From Stenotrophomonas sp. UBA2124 (lineage in GTDB: Bacteria > Pseudomonadota > Gammaproteobacteria > Xanthomonadales > Xanthomonadaceae): a stretch of DNA of 64,000 nucleotides. Position 1 is the stretch's first letter. Each line of letters opens with the position of its first letter. Below, piece by piece: positions 34,953-43,105 of this stretch. Location: positions 12,714-76,713 of the forward strand of contig DCXY01000049.1 in the NCBI GenBank assembly GCA_002329155.1, given 5' to 3'. Both the position numbers and the translations under genes were made by a program. Below the pieces are notes generated by a model that saw only the letters and a list, made by a program, of their open reading frames with translations, searched no databases and had not been told where the DNA came from.

Positions 34953-35540
34953 GTGCGCCCCATCTTCCTGCTCCCGCTGCTGCTGGCCGCCGCCGGCGCC
35001 GCCCACGCTGAACCCGCCATCGACCTGCCGGCGCTTATCGAATGCCGGCAGAGCGTCAGCGAGTTCGCCGCGCTTGCGCCCATCGCCAACGATCCGTTGA
35101 AGGCCGTCACCCTGGGCTGGCGCCCGCTGCCGCAGGGCAACCTGTTCATGGCCGAGTACATGCTGAACACGCCCATCGAGGTATTCGGTCACAGTGCCGA
35201 CCACATCGCCATGGCCGGCGGCACCATCATCGCCATCCTCGATCTGGCCGATCCGCGCCCGCTGGCCAAACAGCTGGAGCTGGAAACCGGCTATGACGCG
35301 GACGGCAAATTCATGGCCGGCCGCGAACTGGTCAGCCGTGACGTCGTTGATGCCAAGAGCGGAGAGGCGCTGATCGAATCGGTGATCCTGGGCGTATCCA
35401 CGGTCAAATCCCACCCGGGCAAGACCCTGGCAGGCTGCACCTACAGCCTGGACCAGCCTGCCGAAGGCGAGGCCCCGGCCGCGCCGCCCGCAGCGCCAGT
35501 CACGCCCGATGGGCAGGTGCCCGCCGCGCCCTCCGCTTGA
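34953..35540 (+). CDS. Unrecognised small secreted protein between ybeY and corC
   Basis: 195 aa from GTG 34953, the codon that begins a good signal peptide (MRPIFLLPLLLAAAGAAHA, cleavage before EPAI); the frame is open back to 34836 but upstream residues look non-coding. Mature protein: ALIECRQSVSEFAALAPI, then LMAEYMLNTPIEVFGHSADHIAMAGG and GCTYSLDQ near the C-terminus, with two cysteines; an Ala/Pro-rich tail ends it. No recognised domain. No convincing Shine-Dalgarno sequence. 100 bp after ybeY and 70 bp before corC, same strand. Confidence 0.68.
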   Translation: MRPIFLLPLLLAAAGAAHAEPAIDLPALIECRQSVSEFAALAPIANDPLKAVTLGWRPLPQGNLFMAEYMLNTPIEVFGHSADHIAMAGGTIIAILDLADPRPLAKQLELETGYDADGKFMAGRELVSRDVVDAKSGEALIESVILGVSTVKSHPGKTLAGCTYSLDQPAEGEAPAAPPAAPVTPDGQVPAAPSA

Positions 35541-35610
35541 ACGGCAGTTTGCGGACATCCTGCTAGACTTCCCGGACCGCCCGGCGTGCCGGGTGCCGTC
35601 AAACCAAGAG

Positions 35611-36489
35611 ATGTCAGACGACGACAGTAGTATCTCGCCAGAAAACGGCGACAAGAAACGCAGCTGGCTGGAGCGCCTGAGTTCGGCGTTCTCCAACGAA
35701 CCCCACACCCGCGAAGAGCTGGTGACCCTGCTGCAGACCGCACAACAGGACGGCCTGATCGCCGCCGACACCCTGCGCATGATGGAAGGCGCCATCTCGG
35801 TAGCCGAGCTGACCGTGGGCGATGTGATGATTCCGCGCTCGCACATGGTGTCGCTGCCGGTGGATTCGCCCTTCCTTGAACTGATGAAGGAAGTGGTGGA
35901 ATCCGGCCACTCCCGCTTCCCGGTGCATGGCGAGAACAAGGACGACGTGCTCGGCATCCTGCTGGCCAAGGACCTGCTGCGGGTTGTCGTTGCCGACAAC
36001 ACCCACGCCAGCATCCGGGAGCTGCTGCGCCCGGCCGTGCTGATTCCCGAGTCGAAGAAGCTCAACGTGCTGCTCAAGGAGTTCCGGCTCTCGCGCAACC
36101 ACATGGCCATCGTGGTGGACGAATACGGCGGTGTTGCCGGCGTGGTCACCATCGAGGACGTGCTGGAGCAGATCGTCGGCCAGATCGACGACGAGCACGA
36201 TGAAGCCGAAGACCACACCTCGCAGATCGCCATCCTTGCCGATGGCCGCTACGTGGTGGACGCGCTGACCACCATCAGCGATTTCAACGAGCGTTTCGGG
36301 GCTGATTTCTCTGACGACGACTACGACACCATCGGCGGTCTCGTCACCGAGGCCGTCGGCCACCTGCCGGAGACCGGTGACGAGCTGACCCTGGAGCGCT
36401 TCGTGTTCCGCGTGGCGCGCGCCGACGCACGCCGCGTGCAGGCCTTCCACGTCACCGTGCTGCCGCCCGAAGAACAGGACGAAGATTGA
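35611..36489 (+). CDS. corC: CorC/HlyC-family CBS-domain protein (YbeX)
   Basis: 292 aa from ATG 35611. Two CBS domains (around residues 70-195; DVMIPRSHMVSLPVD and IRELLRPAVLIPE) are followed by the CorC_HlyC C-terminal domain (VDALTTISDFNERFGADF, then YDTIGGLVTEAVGHLPETGD). No membrane helices. CorC was linked to magnesium/cobalt efflux with CorA; YbeX has also been tied to ribosome metabolism. corA is two genes downstream here. The stop overlaps the next start (TTGA). Confidence 0.93.
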   Translation: MSDDDSSISPENGDKKRSWLERLSSAFSNEPHTREELVTLLQTAQQDGLIAADTLRMMEGAISVAELTVGDVMIPRSHMVSLPVDSPFLELMKEVVESGHSRFPVHGENKDDVLGILLAKDLLRVVVADNTHASIRELLRPAVLIPESKKLNVLLKEFRLSRNHMAIVVDEYGGVAGVVTIEDVLEQIVGQIDDEHDEAEDHTSQIAILADGRYVVDALTTISDFNERFGADFSDDDYDTIGGLVTEAVGHLPETGDELTLERFVFRVARADARRVQAFHVTVLPPEEQDED

Positions 36490-37721
36490 TCACCCTGCGC
36501 CTGCCGAGGTTGCTGCTGCCCGCCTTCGCCCTGCTGTTGCTGCTGTGGGCCGGCACGGCCACCGCGCAGCCGCAGGCTGACGCCCCTGCCGTCGCCACGC
36601 CCGCGCCGCGCATCGGCGTGGTGACGATGCAGCCGGGCGAGATCTTCTTCGAGCGCTTCGGCCACGATGCGCTGGTGGTGGAAGACCGGCTCAGCGGGCA
36701 TGCCACCTCCTACAACTTCGGCTACTTCGACCCGGGCGAATCCGATTTTGTCGGCAATTTCGTGCGTGGCGAAATGATGTACTACCTCGTGGCGCTGCCG
36801 CTGGAGGAAGACCTCTCGCAGTACGCCGATGCAGGCCGTGGCGCCAGCGTCCAGTGGCTGGACCTGCCTGACGCGCAGGCGCGCATGCTGGCCGATGGGC
36901 TGGCCGTCCGCGCCCGCCCCGAGAACGCGCGCTACCGCTATGACTACTTCACCGCCAACTGCGCCACCCTGGTCCGCGACACGCTCGACCATGCCATGGG
37001 CGGCGGGCTGAAATCGCAGCTGGCAGGCCGCTCACGCGGCAACACCTACCGCAGCGAAGCCGTGCGTCTGGCCTCGCCCGCCGCATGGATGTGGCTGGGC
37101 TTCGACCTGGGTCTGGGCCCGAACGCCGACCAGCCGCTGTCGCGCTGGGAGGAAGCCTTCGTGCCGATGCGGCTGGCCGACAGCCTGCGTGAAGTACACA
37201 ACAGCGAAGGCCGCCCGCTGGTGATCGCCGAGACTGAAGTGCTGCCGCAACGGCTGCCCGCGGAACCAAAGGAGAAGGTCCGCCGCTGGTGGCCGTGGCT
37301 GCTGGTGGGTCTGGTCGCCGCAGCTGCCCTGATGCTGGCGGGGCGCCGGCACCCGCGTCTGGTCGCCGGTCTCGCGCTACCGTTCTGGCTGCTGTGTGCC
37401 ATCGCCGGCGGCCTGCTGATCTACCTGTGGGGCTTCAGCGCGCACCATGCCGCTTGGGCGAACCGCAACCTGTTCCTGCTCAATCCGCTTGCCCTGCTGT
37501 TGCTACCCGGCGGCTGGGTGCTGCTGCGCGGGCGCACGCCGCCACGCTGGTTCCGCATCGCTCTGTGGCTGGTGGCCGGCGTCGCGCTGCTTGCGCTGCC
37601 CGTGCATTGGCTGTCATTGCTGCCACAGTTCAACATGCAGTGGATCGTGCTACTGCTGCCGGTGCATGTCGCTCTGGCACTGACGCTGGGCCGGCACGTC
37701 TTGGCCGCACCGAAGCCCTGA
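36486..37721 (+). CDS. Lnb N-terminal-domain (DUF4105) membrane protein in the lnt position
   Basis: 411 aa from a TTG at 36486 that overlaps the corC stop. A signal peptide (LLLPAFALLLLLWAGTATA) is followed by a periplasmic papain-like domain: RFGHDALVVED (candidate catalytic His), YNFGYFDPGE, and YDYFTANCATLVRDTLD (candidate catalytic Cys). Four or five C-terminal membrane helices follow (residues ~270-405). The N-terminal domain matches DUF4105, renamed Lnb_N after a Bacteroides lipoprotein N-acyltransferase. In many proteobacteria the gene after corC is lnt, which does the same type of reaction. Whether this protein acylates lipoproteins is inference. Confidence 0.8.
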   Translation: MITLRLPRLLLPAFALLLLLWAGTATAQPQADAPAVATPAPRIGVVTMQPGEIFFERFGHDALVVEDRLSGHATSYNFGYFDPGESDFVGNFVRGEMMYYLVALPLEEDLSQYADAGRGASVQWLDLPDAQARMLADGLAVRARPENARYRYDYFTANCATLVRDTLDHAMGGGLKSQLAGRSRGNTYRSEAVRLASPAAWMWLGFDLGLGPNADQPLSRWEEAFVPMRLADSLREVHNSEGRPLVIAETEVLPQRLPAEPKEKVRRWWPWLLVGLVAAAALMLAGRRHPRLVAGLALPFWLLCAIAGGLLIYLWGFSAHHAAWANRNLFLLNPLALLLLPGGWVLLRGRTPPRWFRIALWLVAGVALLALPVHWLSLLPQFNMQWIVLLLPVHVALALTLGRHVLAAPKP

Positions 37722-37727
37722 GGCACC

Positions 37728-38750
37728 ATGCCCGACATGGAAAATATCGCCCCCCCGACGCCGGCAGCGAGCAACCCGCCGAGTGTCATCAACTGCACCT
37801 GGTATGGCGAGGATGGCAGCGCGCAGGCCATCGACCTGGACAGCATCAGCGATGTGCTTGCTGGCGACGCCAAGGGCTTCGTCTGGGTGGGCCTCTATGA
37901 GCCGAGTGATGCCGTGCTGGACAAGGTGCAGGAGGAATTCGACCTGCACCCGCTGGCCATCGAGGACACGCGCAAGGCGCACCAGCGCCCGAAGATCGAG
38001 ACCTACGGCAACTCGCTGTTCGTGGTGGTGCACACCGCACAGGTGGTGGACGAGCGCATCCGCTACGGCGAAACCCATGCCTTCCTCGGCCCGCGCTTCC
38101 TGCTGACGGTGCGCCACGGCGCATCGCTGTCCTACGCGCCGGTACGCGCGCAGCTGGAGCGCGACCGCAGCCTGCTGGCGCTCGGCCCTTCGTTCTGCCT
38201 GTACGCGGTGCTGGACGCGGTGGTGGACAACTACCTGCCCATCACCGACAGCTTCCGCGACACGCTGGACACGCTGGAGAAGGACATCTTCGCCGAGACC
38301 TACAAGCGGCGCACGGTGATCCGCCTGTACGAGCTCAAGCGCGAGCTCAACAAGATGCGGCTGGCGGTGGCCCCGCTGCAGGACGCACTGGCGCAGCTGC
38401 AGCGCAACCAGGCGCAGCTGATCAACGAAGAAGTGCGCCTGTATCTGCGTGACGTGCAGGACCACGCGGCGCGCGTCAACGAATCCATCGATACCCTGCG
38501 CGAGATGCTGGGCACCGCGCTGAGCGTGAACCTGTCGCTGGTGACGCTGGCGCAGGGCGAGACCGTCAAACAGCTTGGTGCCTGGGCGGCGCTGCTGGCC
38601 GCGCCCACGCTGATCACCAGCTGGTACGGCATGAACTTCACCCACATGCCCGAACTGGCCGGGCGCTTCGCCTACCCCCTGCTGATGCTCGGCGTCGGCG
38701 CGGTCTGCGTGGTGCTGTACCGGTTGTTCAAACGCTCGGGCTGGCTGTAG
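37728..38750 (+). CDS. corA: CorA-family magnesium/cobalt channel
   Basis: 340 aa, starting 6 nt after the preceding stop. A large N-terminal cytoplasmic domain contains FDLHPLAIEDTRKAHQRPKIE; a long stalk helix precedes two C-terminal membrane helices; the pore loop after TM1 is SWYGMNFTHMPEL with the GMN selectivity motif. The C-terminus is basic (LFKRSGWL). Pentameric Mg2+ channel in the inner membrane. Linked to corC upstream, a functional pairing known from enterobacteria. Confidence 0.95.
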   Translation: MPDMENIAPPTPAASNPPSVINCTWYGEDGSAQAIDLDSISDVLAGDAKGFVWVGLYEPSDAVLDKVQEEFDLHPLAIEDTRKAHQRPKIETYGNSLFVVVHTAQVVDERIRYGETHAFLGPRFLLTVRHGASLSYAPVRAQLERDRSLLALGPSFCLYAVLDAVVDNYLPITDSFRDTLDTLEKDIFAETYKRRTVIRLYELKRELNKMRLAVAPLQDALAQLQRNQAQLINEEVRLYLRDVQDHAARVNESIDTLREMLGTALSVNLSLVTLAQGETVKQLGAWAALLAAPTLITSWYGMNFTHMPELAGRFAYPLLMLGVGAVCVVLYRLFKRSGWL

Positions 38751-38796
38751 CGGCGCCTGCGCGCCTGATCCATTCACTACTGACGAGGGGGGCGCC

Positions 38797-40083
38797 ATGC
38801 AGCGCAGCACTACATTCACCACCAGCCGCCGTGGCTTCCTGCGCGGCTCACTGGCCGCCGGTGCTGCGGCACTGCCATTGGCAGGCACCGCCTCGGCGGC
38901 ACCTGCCGATGCCGCCATGCCCGACTCCATCCGTGCCCTGCAACCGGTTGCCGCGCGGGTTGTGCCCATCGGCAACGATGAGCGTGCTGCGCGCATTGCG
39001 CGCGCCCAGCAGCTGATGGCCGCGCATGGCATCGACGTGGTGTTCATCGGTGCCGGCAGCTCGCTGACCTACTTCACCGGCATGCACTGGTGGAACAGCG
39101 AGCGCCTCACCGGCGTGCTGGTACCGCGCAAGGGTGAGCCGGTGTATGTGACGCCCGAGTTCGAGCGTGGCCGCACGCTGGAGCAGATCAAGTTCGGCAA
39201 CGATGTGCGCGGCTGGCAGGAAGATGAAGACCCCTATGCATTGGTTGCCGGCGTGGTGCGCGAAATGGGCCACGCCACCGGCACCGTGGGCATGGAAGAG
39301 ACGGTACCGTTCTTCCGCGCCAAGGGCATTGGCGATGCCCTGCCGCAGGCGCGGGTAGTGGATGCCTGGCCGGTGACCGCAGGCTGCCGCAGGGTCAAGA
39401 GCACCGCCGAGCTGGCCTTGATGCGCCTGGCCAACCAGAACACGCTGGCGGTCTACGAGGCCGTGTGGAAGGCGCTCAAGCCCGGCATGACCGAACAGGA
39501 CATCAGCGCCCTGATCGCCATGGCCTATGCGCGCACCGGGCTCAAGGGCAGTGCCGACGTCAACATCGGCAAGTACACCGCCTCACCGCACGGCTCGGAC
39601 AAGCCGCAGCACCTGACCGAAGGCACACCCATCATCTTTGATGGCGGTTGCCGTGCCGATGGCTACACCAGCGACATCACCCGCACCGTGGTGCTTGGCC
39701 AGCCAACCGACGAGATGCGTCGCGTGTTCGACATCGTGCTGCAGGCACAGACGGCCGCACTGAAGAGCGCACGTCCCGGCGTGGAGATGGGCGCGGTGGA
39801 TGCCGCCGCACGCAAGGTGATTGCGGATGCAGGCTACGGCCCGGACTACCGCTATTTCAGCCACCGGCTGGGTCACGGCATCGGCCTGGACATGCACGAA
39901 TGGGACTACCTGGTGCGCGGCAACAGGCATCTGCTGGAGCCGGGCATGACCTTCAGCGACGAGCCGGGCATCTATATTCCCGAGCGTTTCGGTGTGCGCC
40001 TGGAAGATATTCTGTATGTCACCGACGATGGCGCGGCATTGATGACGCCGCAGAGCCCGTCGATTGATGCGCCGTTTGCTTGA
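38797..40083 (+). CDS. Tat-exported M24-family metallopeptidase (Xaa-Pro peptidase-like)
   Basis: 428 aa. The N-terminus SRRGFLRGSLAAGAAALPLAG is a twin-arginine signal. A creatinase N-like domain is followed by the pita-bread catalytic domain. The metal ligands are recognisable: two Asp in FDGGCRADGYTSDITRT, His in SHRLGHGIGLDMHEWD, Glu in SDEPGIYIPERFG and Glu in VRLEDILYVTD. Periplasmic Xaa-Pro dipeptidase or aminopeptidase activity is likely, with substrate unproven. GAGGGGGGC upstream of the ATG could be a ribosome-binding site. Followed by the REP array. Confidence 0.9.
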   Translation: MQRSTTFTTSRRGFLRGSLAAGAAALPLAGTASAAPADAAMPDSIRALQPVAARVVPIGNDERAARIARAQQLMAAHGIDVVFIGAGSSLTYFTGMHWWNSERLTGVLVPRKGEPVYVTPEFERGRTLEQIKFGNDVRGWQEDEDPYALVAGVVREMGHATGTVGMEETVPFFRAKGIGDALPQARVVDAWPVTAGCRRVKSTAELALMRLANQNTLAVYEAVWKALKPGMTEQDISALIAMAYARTGLKGSADVNIGKYTASPHGSDKPQHLTEGTPIIFDGGCRADGYTSDITRTVVLGQPTDEMRRVFDIVLQAQTAALKSARPGVEMGAVDAAARKVIADAGYGPDYRYFSHRLGHGIGLDMHEWDYLVRGNRHLLEPGMTFSDEPGIYIPERFGVRLEDILYVTDDGAALMTPQSPSIDAPFA

Positions 40084-40120
40084 GCGGTGAACCGGGTGGG
40101 TTTGACGCGGTAGAGCTCTA

Positions 40121-40762
40121 CCCCTCCCCGGCCCTCCCCTTTACCTTCGGCAGAAGGGAGGGAGTGGTCATGCGACGTGCCGGGCTCCTGTAGCCCGGGT
40201 AAGCGCATGCGCACCCGGGGTTTTGGCCAGAGCGATGAATACCCCGAATCCGTGGATTTCGGGACGGTGCCTGTAGCCGGTGCGTTTGCACGAACGGCCC
40301 CGGGTGCGCTTCGCTTACCCGGGCTACGTGCTTGCTGCCCCTCCCCGGCCCTCCCCTTTGCCTTCGGCAAAAGGGAGGGAGTGGTCATGCGGCGTGCCGG
40401 GCTCCTGTAGCCCGGGTAAGCGGATGCGCACGCGGGGATTTTTGCCAGAGCATTGAATACCCCCGAATCCGTGGATTTCGGGACGGTGCCTGTAGCCGGT
40501 GCGTTTGCACGAACGGCCCCGGGTGCGCTTCGCTTACCCGGGCTACGTACTTGCTGCCCCTCCCCGGCCCTCCCCTTTGCCTTCGGCAAAAGGGAGGGAG
40601 TGGTCATGCGGCGTGCCAGGCTCCTGTAGCCCGGGTAAGCGCATGCGCACCCGGGGATTTTCGCCAGAGCGTTGAATGCGTCGCATACGAGGCTTCGGGA
40701 AGTGCGGTAGCCGGTACGTTTGCGCGAACGGCCCCGGGTGCGCTTTCGCTTACCCGGGCTAC
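40121..40762. repeat. Three tandem ~218-bp units, each with a hairpin and a GTAG REP doublet
   Basis: Units begin at 40121, 40338 and 40557 (periods 217 and 219 bp). Each holds a CCCTCCC...TTCGG...GGGAGGG hairpin with a C(TTCG)G loop (40132-40162, 40349-40379, 40568-40598), then an inverted pair of GTAGCCCGGGTAAGCG repeats (40190-40220/40298-40327; 40407-40437/40517-40546; 40626-40656/40732-40762). The core between REPs is near identical in units 1 and 2 and diverges in unit 3. The array fills the whole gap between the M24 peptidase and the dehydrogenase gene; no gene is seen in it. Confidence 0.93.
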
Positions 40763-40777
40763 GCACTACGTGCTGCG

Positions 40778-42145
40778 TCAGGCGACGTAGACGGTCTTGA
40801 TGTTCATGAACTCATGGATGCCGTGTTCGGCGAGTTCGCGGCCGAAGCCTGAGCGTTTGGTGCCGCCGAATGGCAGGCGCGCATCACTCTTCACCACGGA
40901 GTTGACGAAGGCGGCACCGCACTGCAGCTGCGCGGCAACCTTCTCACCGCGCGCGGCGTCGGCGGTCCACACGCTGCCGCCAAGGCCAAAGGTGGTGTCG
41001 TTGGCCACACGCACCGCTTCGGCTTCGTCCTTCACCCGCAGGATTGCCGCTACCGGGCCGAACAGCTCCTGGTCGTAGGCCGGCATGCCGGCTTGCACAC
41101 CATCAAGAATGGATGCCGGGTAGCCCGCATTCGTGTCCGCCACCGGCTCGCAGCCCAGCAGCACCTTCGCTCCCTTGGCAATGCTCTGCTGCACCTGTTT
41201 GTGCAGTTCATCGCGCAGGTCGGCACGGGCCATCGGTGCCAGCGTGGTTGCTTCATCCATCGGGTCACCGTACACACGCGCCCTGGCGGCTTCCACGAAC
41301 CGCTGCACGAAGGCATCGGCAATGGCATCGACCAGGATGAAACGCTTGGCGGCAATGCAGGTCTGCCCCGCGTTGTCGAAGCGTGATTTCACCGCTGCGG
41401 CAACCGCGCTGTCGATGTCGGCGTCGTCCAGCACCACGAAGGCATCGCTGCCGCCCAGCTCCATCACGCACTTCTTCAGCTGGTCACCAGCGTTGGAAGC
41501 GATGGAGCGCCCTGCCCGCTCGCTGCCGGTCAGGGTCACCGCCTTCACGCGGCGGTCGCGCAGCACCTCGGCCGCCTGGTCGTTGTCGATATGCAGCACA
41601 TCGAACACGCCCTCGGGGATGCCCGCCGCCGCAACCACCTCGCGCAGCAGATCGGCACACCCCGGCACGTTGCTGGCGTGTTTCAGCAGCGCGACATTGC
41701 CCGCCATCAGGCCCGGGGCGAGGAAGCGGATCACCTGCCAGATGGGAAAGTTCCACGGCATTACCGCCAGCACGCAGCCGATGGGCTGGTAGATCACATA
41801 GCTGCGCTGCGCCTCTGTGGCGATGGGCTGCGGCTTGAGGTAGTCGGCGGCGTGCGCTGCGTAGTACTCGCAGGCGGCGGCGCTCTTCTCGATCTCAGCC
41901 AGGGCTTCACCACGCAGCTTGCCCATCTCGGTGGTCATGGTGCGCTGGATGTCCTCGCGCCGTTCGCGCAGGCCGGCGGCCATCTTGCGCAGGAAGCCGC
42001 CACGCTGTTCCAGGGTCAGCGCCGACCAGGCGGGGAATGCGGCCTCGGCAGCTGCAAGGCGCTCTTCCACCGCGTCACTGCCGAGCAGCTCGACCGTACG
42101 CAGGGTCTGGCCGTTGAAAGGATTGACGGTTTGATACGAAGCCAT
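40778..42145 (-). CDS. NAD(P)-dependent succinate-semialdehyde dehydrogenase (Sad/GabD-like)
   Basis: 455 aa from ATG 42145 with AGGA upstream. Aldehyde dehydrogenase fold: VMPWNFPIWQVIRFLAPGLM, Rossmann motif GSERAGRSIASNAG, catalytic Glu in VMELGGSDAFVV and catalytic Cys in DNAGQTCIAAKRFI. The length of ~455 aa and SYQTVNPFNGQTLR resemble E. coli Sad (YneI) and GabD1. The last step of putrescine/GABA breakdown: succinate semialdehyde to succinate. It lies just downstream of potA-H-I on the same strand, which supports that role. Confidence 0.87.
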   Translation of the reverse strand: MASYQTVNPFNGQTLRTVELLGSDAVEERLAAAEAAFPAWSALTLEQRGGFLRKMAAGLRERREDIQRTMTTEMGKLRGEALAEIEKSAAACEYYAAHAADYLKPQPIATEAQRSYVIYQPIGCVLAVMPWNFPIWQVIRFLAPGLMAGNVALLKHASNVPGCADLLREVVAAAGIPEGVFDVLHIDNDQAAEVLRDRRVKAVTLTGSERAGRSIASNAGDQLKKCVMELGGSDAFVVLDDADIDSAVAAAVKSRFDNAGQTCIAAKRFILVDAIADAFVQRFVEAARARVYGDPMDEATTLAPMARADLRDELHKQVQQSIAKGAKVLLGCEPVADTNAGYPASILDGVQAGMPAYDQELFGPVAAILRVKDEAEAVRVANDTTFGLGGSVWTADAARGEKVAAQLQCGAAFVNSVVKSDARLPFGGTKRSGFGRELAEHGIHEFMNIKTVYVA

Positions 42146-42224
42146 GGGGGCATTCCTGCATTCAACGAATGCAGCAATGGTAGCGCCGCGCATGTTGCGC
42201 CAAGGTAAATCGCCAGTGCGCAAG

Positions 42225-42249
42225 GGGTGCCGGGCCTGGCCCGGCACCC
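42225..42249 (-). terminator. Strong hairpin after the pot operon
   Basis: GGGTGCCGGGCC-A-GGCCCGGCACCC, 12-bp perfect arms, 10 nt after the potI stop. No T-run follows on the minus strand, so it may be a pausing or RNA-stabilising structure rather than a classic terminator. Confidence 0.45.
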
Positions 42250-42259
42250 TGCTCAGGCC

Positions 42260-43105
42260 TCAGCCGTTCTCCTGCAGGGCCAGCTGCATGTCGCGCTGGC
42301 GGCGCTTATCGGCACGCGCCGAAATCCACCAGCCGGCAACGGCCACCAGCGACACCGCCAGCACCATCAGCGTGGCCAGTGCGTTGATCTTCGGGCTCAC
42401 GCCCATGCGCACGGAGGCGAAGATCTTCATCGGCAGCGTGGTGGAGCTGGGGCCGGCGACGAAGCTTGCAATCACCACGTCATCCAGCGACAGGGTGAAG
42501 GCCAGCAGCCAGCCGGACATCAGCGCGGGCGCGATGATCGGCAGCGTGATCAGGAAAAACACCTTGAGTCGGTTGGCGCCCAGGTCCATCGCCGCTTCCT
42601 CCAGCGAGCGGTCCAGCTCCTGCAGGCGTGAGGACACCACCACGGTGACGAAGGAGATGGTGAAAGTGACATGCGCTATCCAGATCGCCACCACGCCCTT
42701 GGACGGCAGGCCGAACAGCCCACCCATCGACACCAGCATCAGCAGGATCGACAGGCCAATGATCACCTCTGGCATCACCAGCGGCGCGGTGACCAGTGCA
42801 CCGAACACCGTCTTGCTGGGGAAGCGCTTGAAGCGGGTCATCGCCATGGCCGCCATCGTGCCTATCACCATCGCGGCGGTTGCCGTCCAGAAGGCGATCT
42901 TCAGGCTGATCCAGGCCGCCTGCAGCAACTGCCGGTCACGGAACAGTTCGCCATACCACTGCGTGGAAAAACCCGCCCATACCGTCGCCAGACGCGAGGA
43001 ATTGAACGAGTACACCATGAGCAGCAGGATCGGAAGATACAGGAAGCCGAAGCCCAGCAGCAGAATGCTCCAGCCCATCCAGGAACCACGCCGGGACATG
43101 CTCAT
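42260..43105 (-). CDS. potI: Polyamine ABC transporter permease
   Basis: 281 aa with about six membrane helices. LYLPILLLMVYSFNSSR at the N-terminus and the permease EAA motif EEAAMDLGANRLKVFFLITLP identify the PotC/PotI group. The start overlaps potH by 4 nt. Together with PotH, PotA and PotF it imports putrescine. Basic, arginine-rich C-terminus on the cytoplasmic side. Confidence 0.92.
   Translation of the reverse strand: MSMSRRGSWMGWSILLLGFGFLYLPILLLMVYSFNSSRLATVWAGFSTQWYGELFRDRQLLQAAWISLKIAFWTATAAMVIGTMAAMAMTRFKRFPSKTVFGALVTAPLVMPEVIIGLSILLMLVSMGGLFGLPSKGVVAIWIAHVTFTISFVTVVVSSRLQELDRSLEEAAMDLGANRLKVFFLITLPIIAPALMSGWLLAFTLSLDDVVIASFVAGPSSTTLPMKIFASVRMGVSPKINALATLMVLAVSLVAVAGWWISARADKRRQRDMQLALQENG

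Noticed and set aside
37722..37727. Mg-sensing leader for corA
   Set aside because: Only 6 nt separate corA from the preceding gene, so there is no room for a riboswitch.
40121..40762. Possible CRISPR array
   Set aside because: Units are ~218 bp and nearly identical throughout, without unique spacers, and contain palindromic REPs.
39972..40790. Frames with repeated SPGKRSAPGAVRANAPATG-type segments
   Set aside because: They are translations of the tandem REP array. The in-frame repeats come from the 217-219-bp period, not from a repeat protein.
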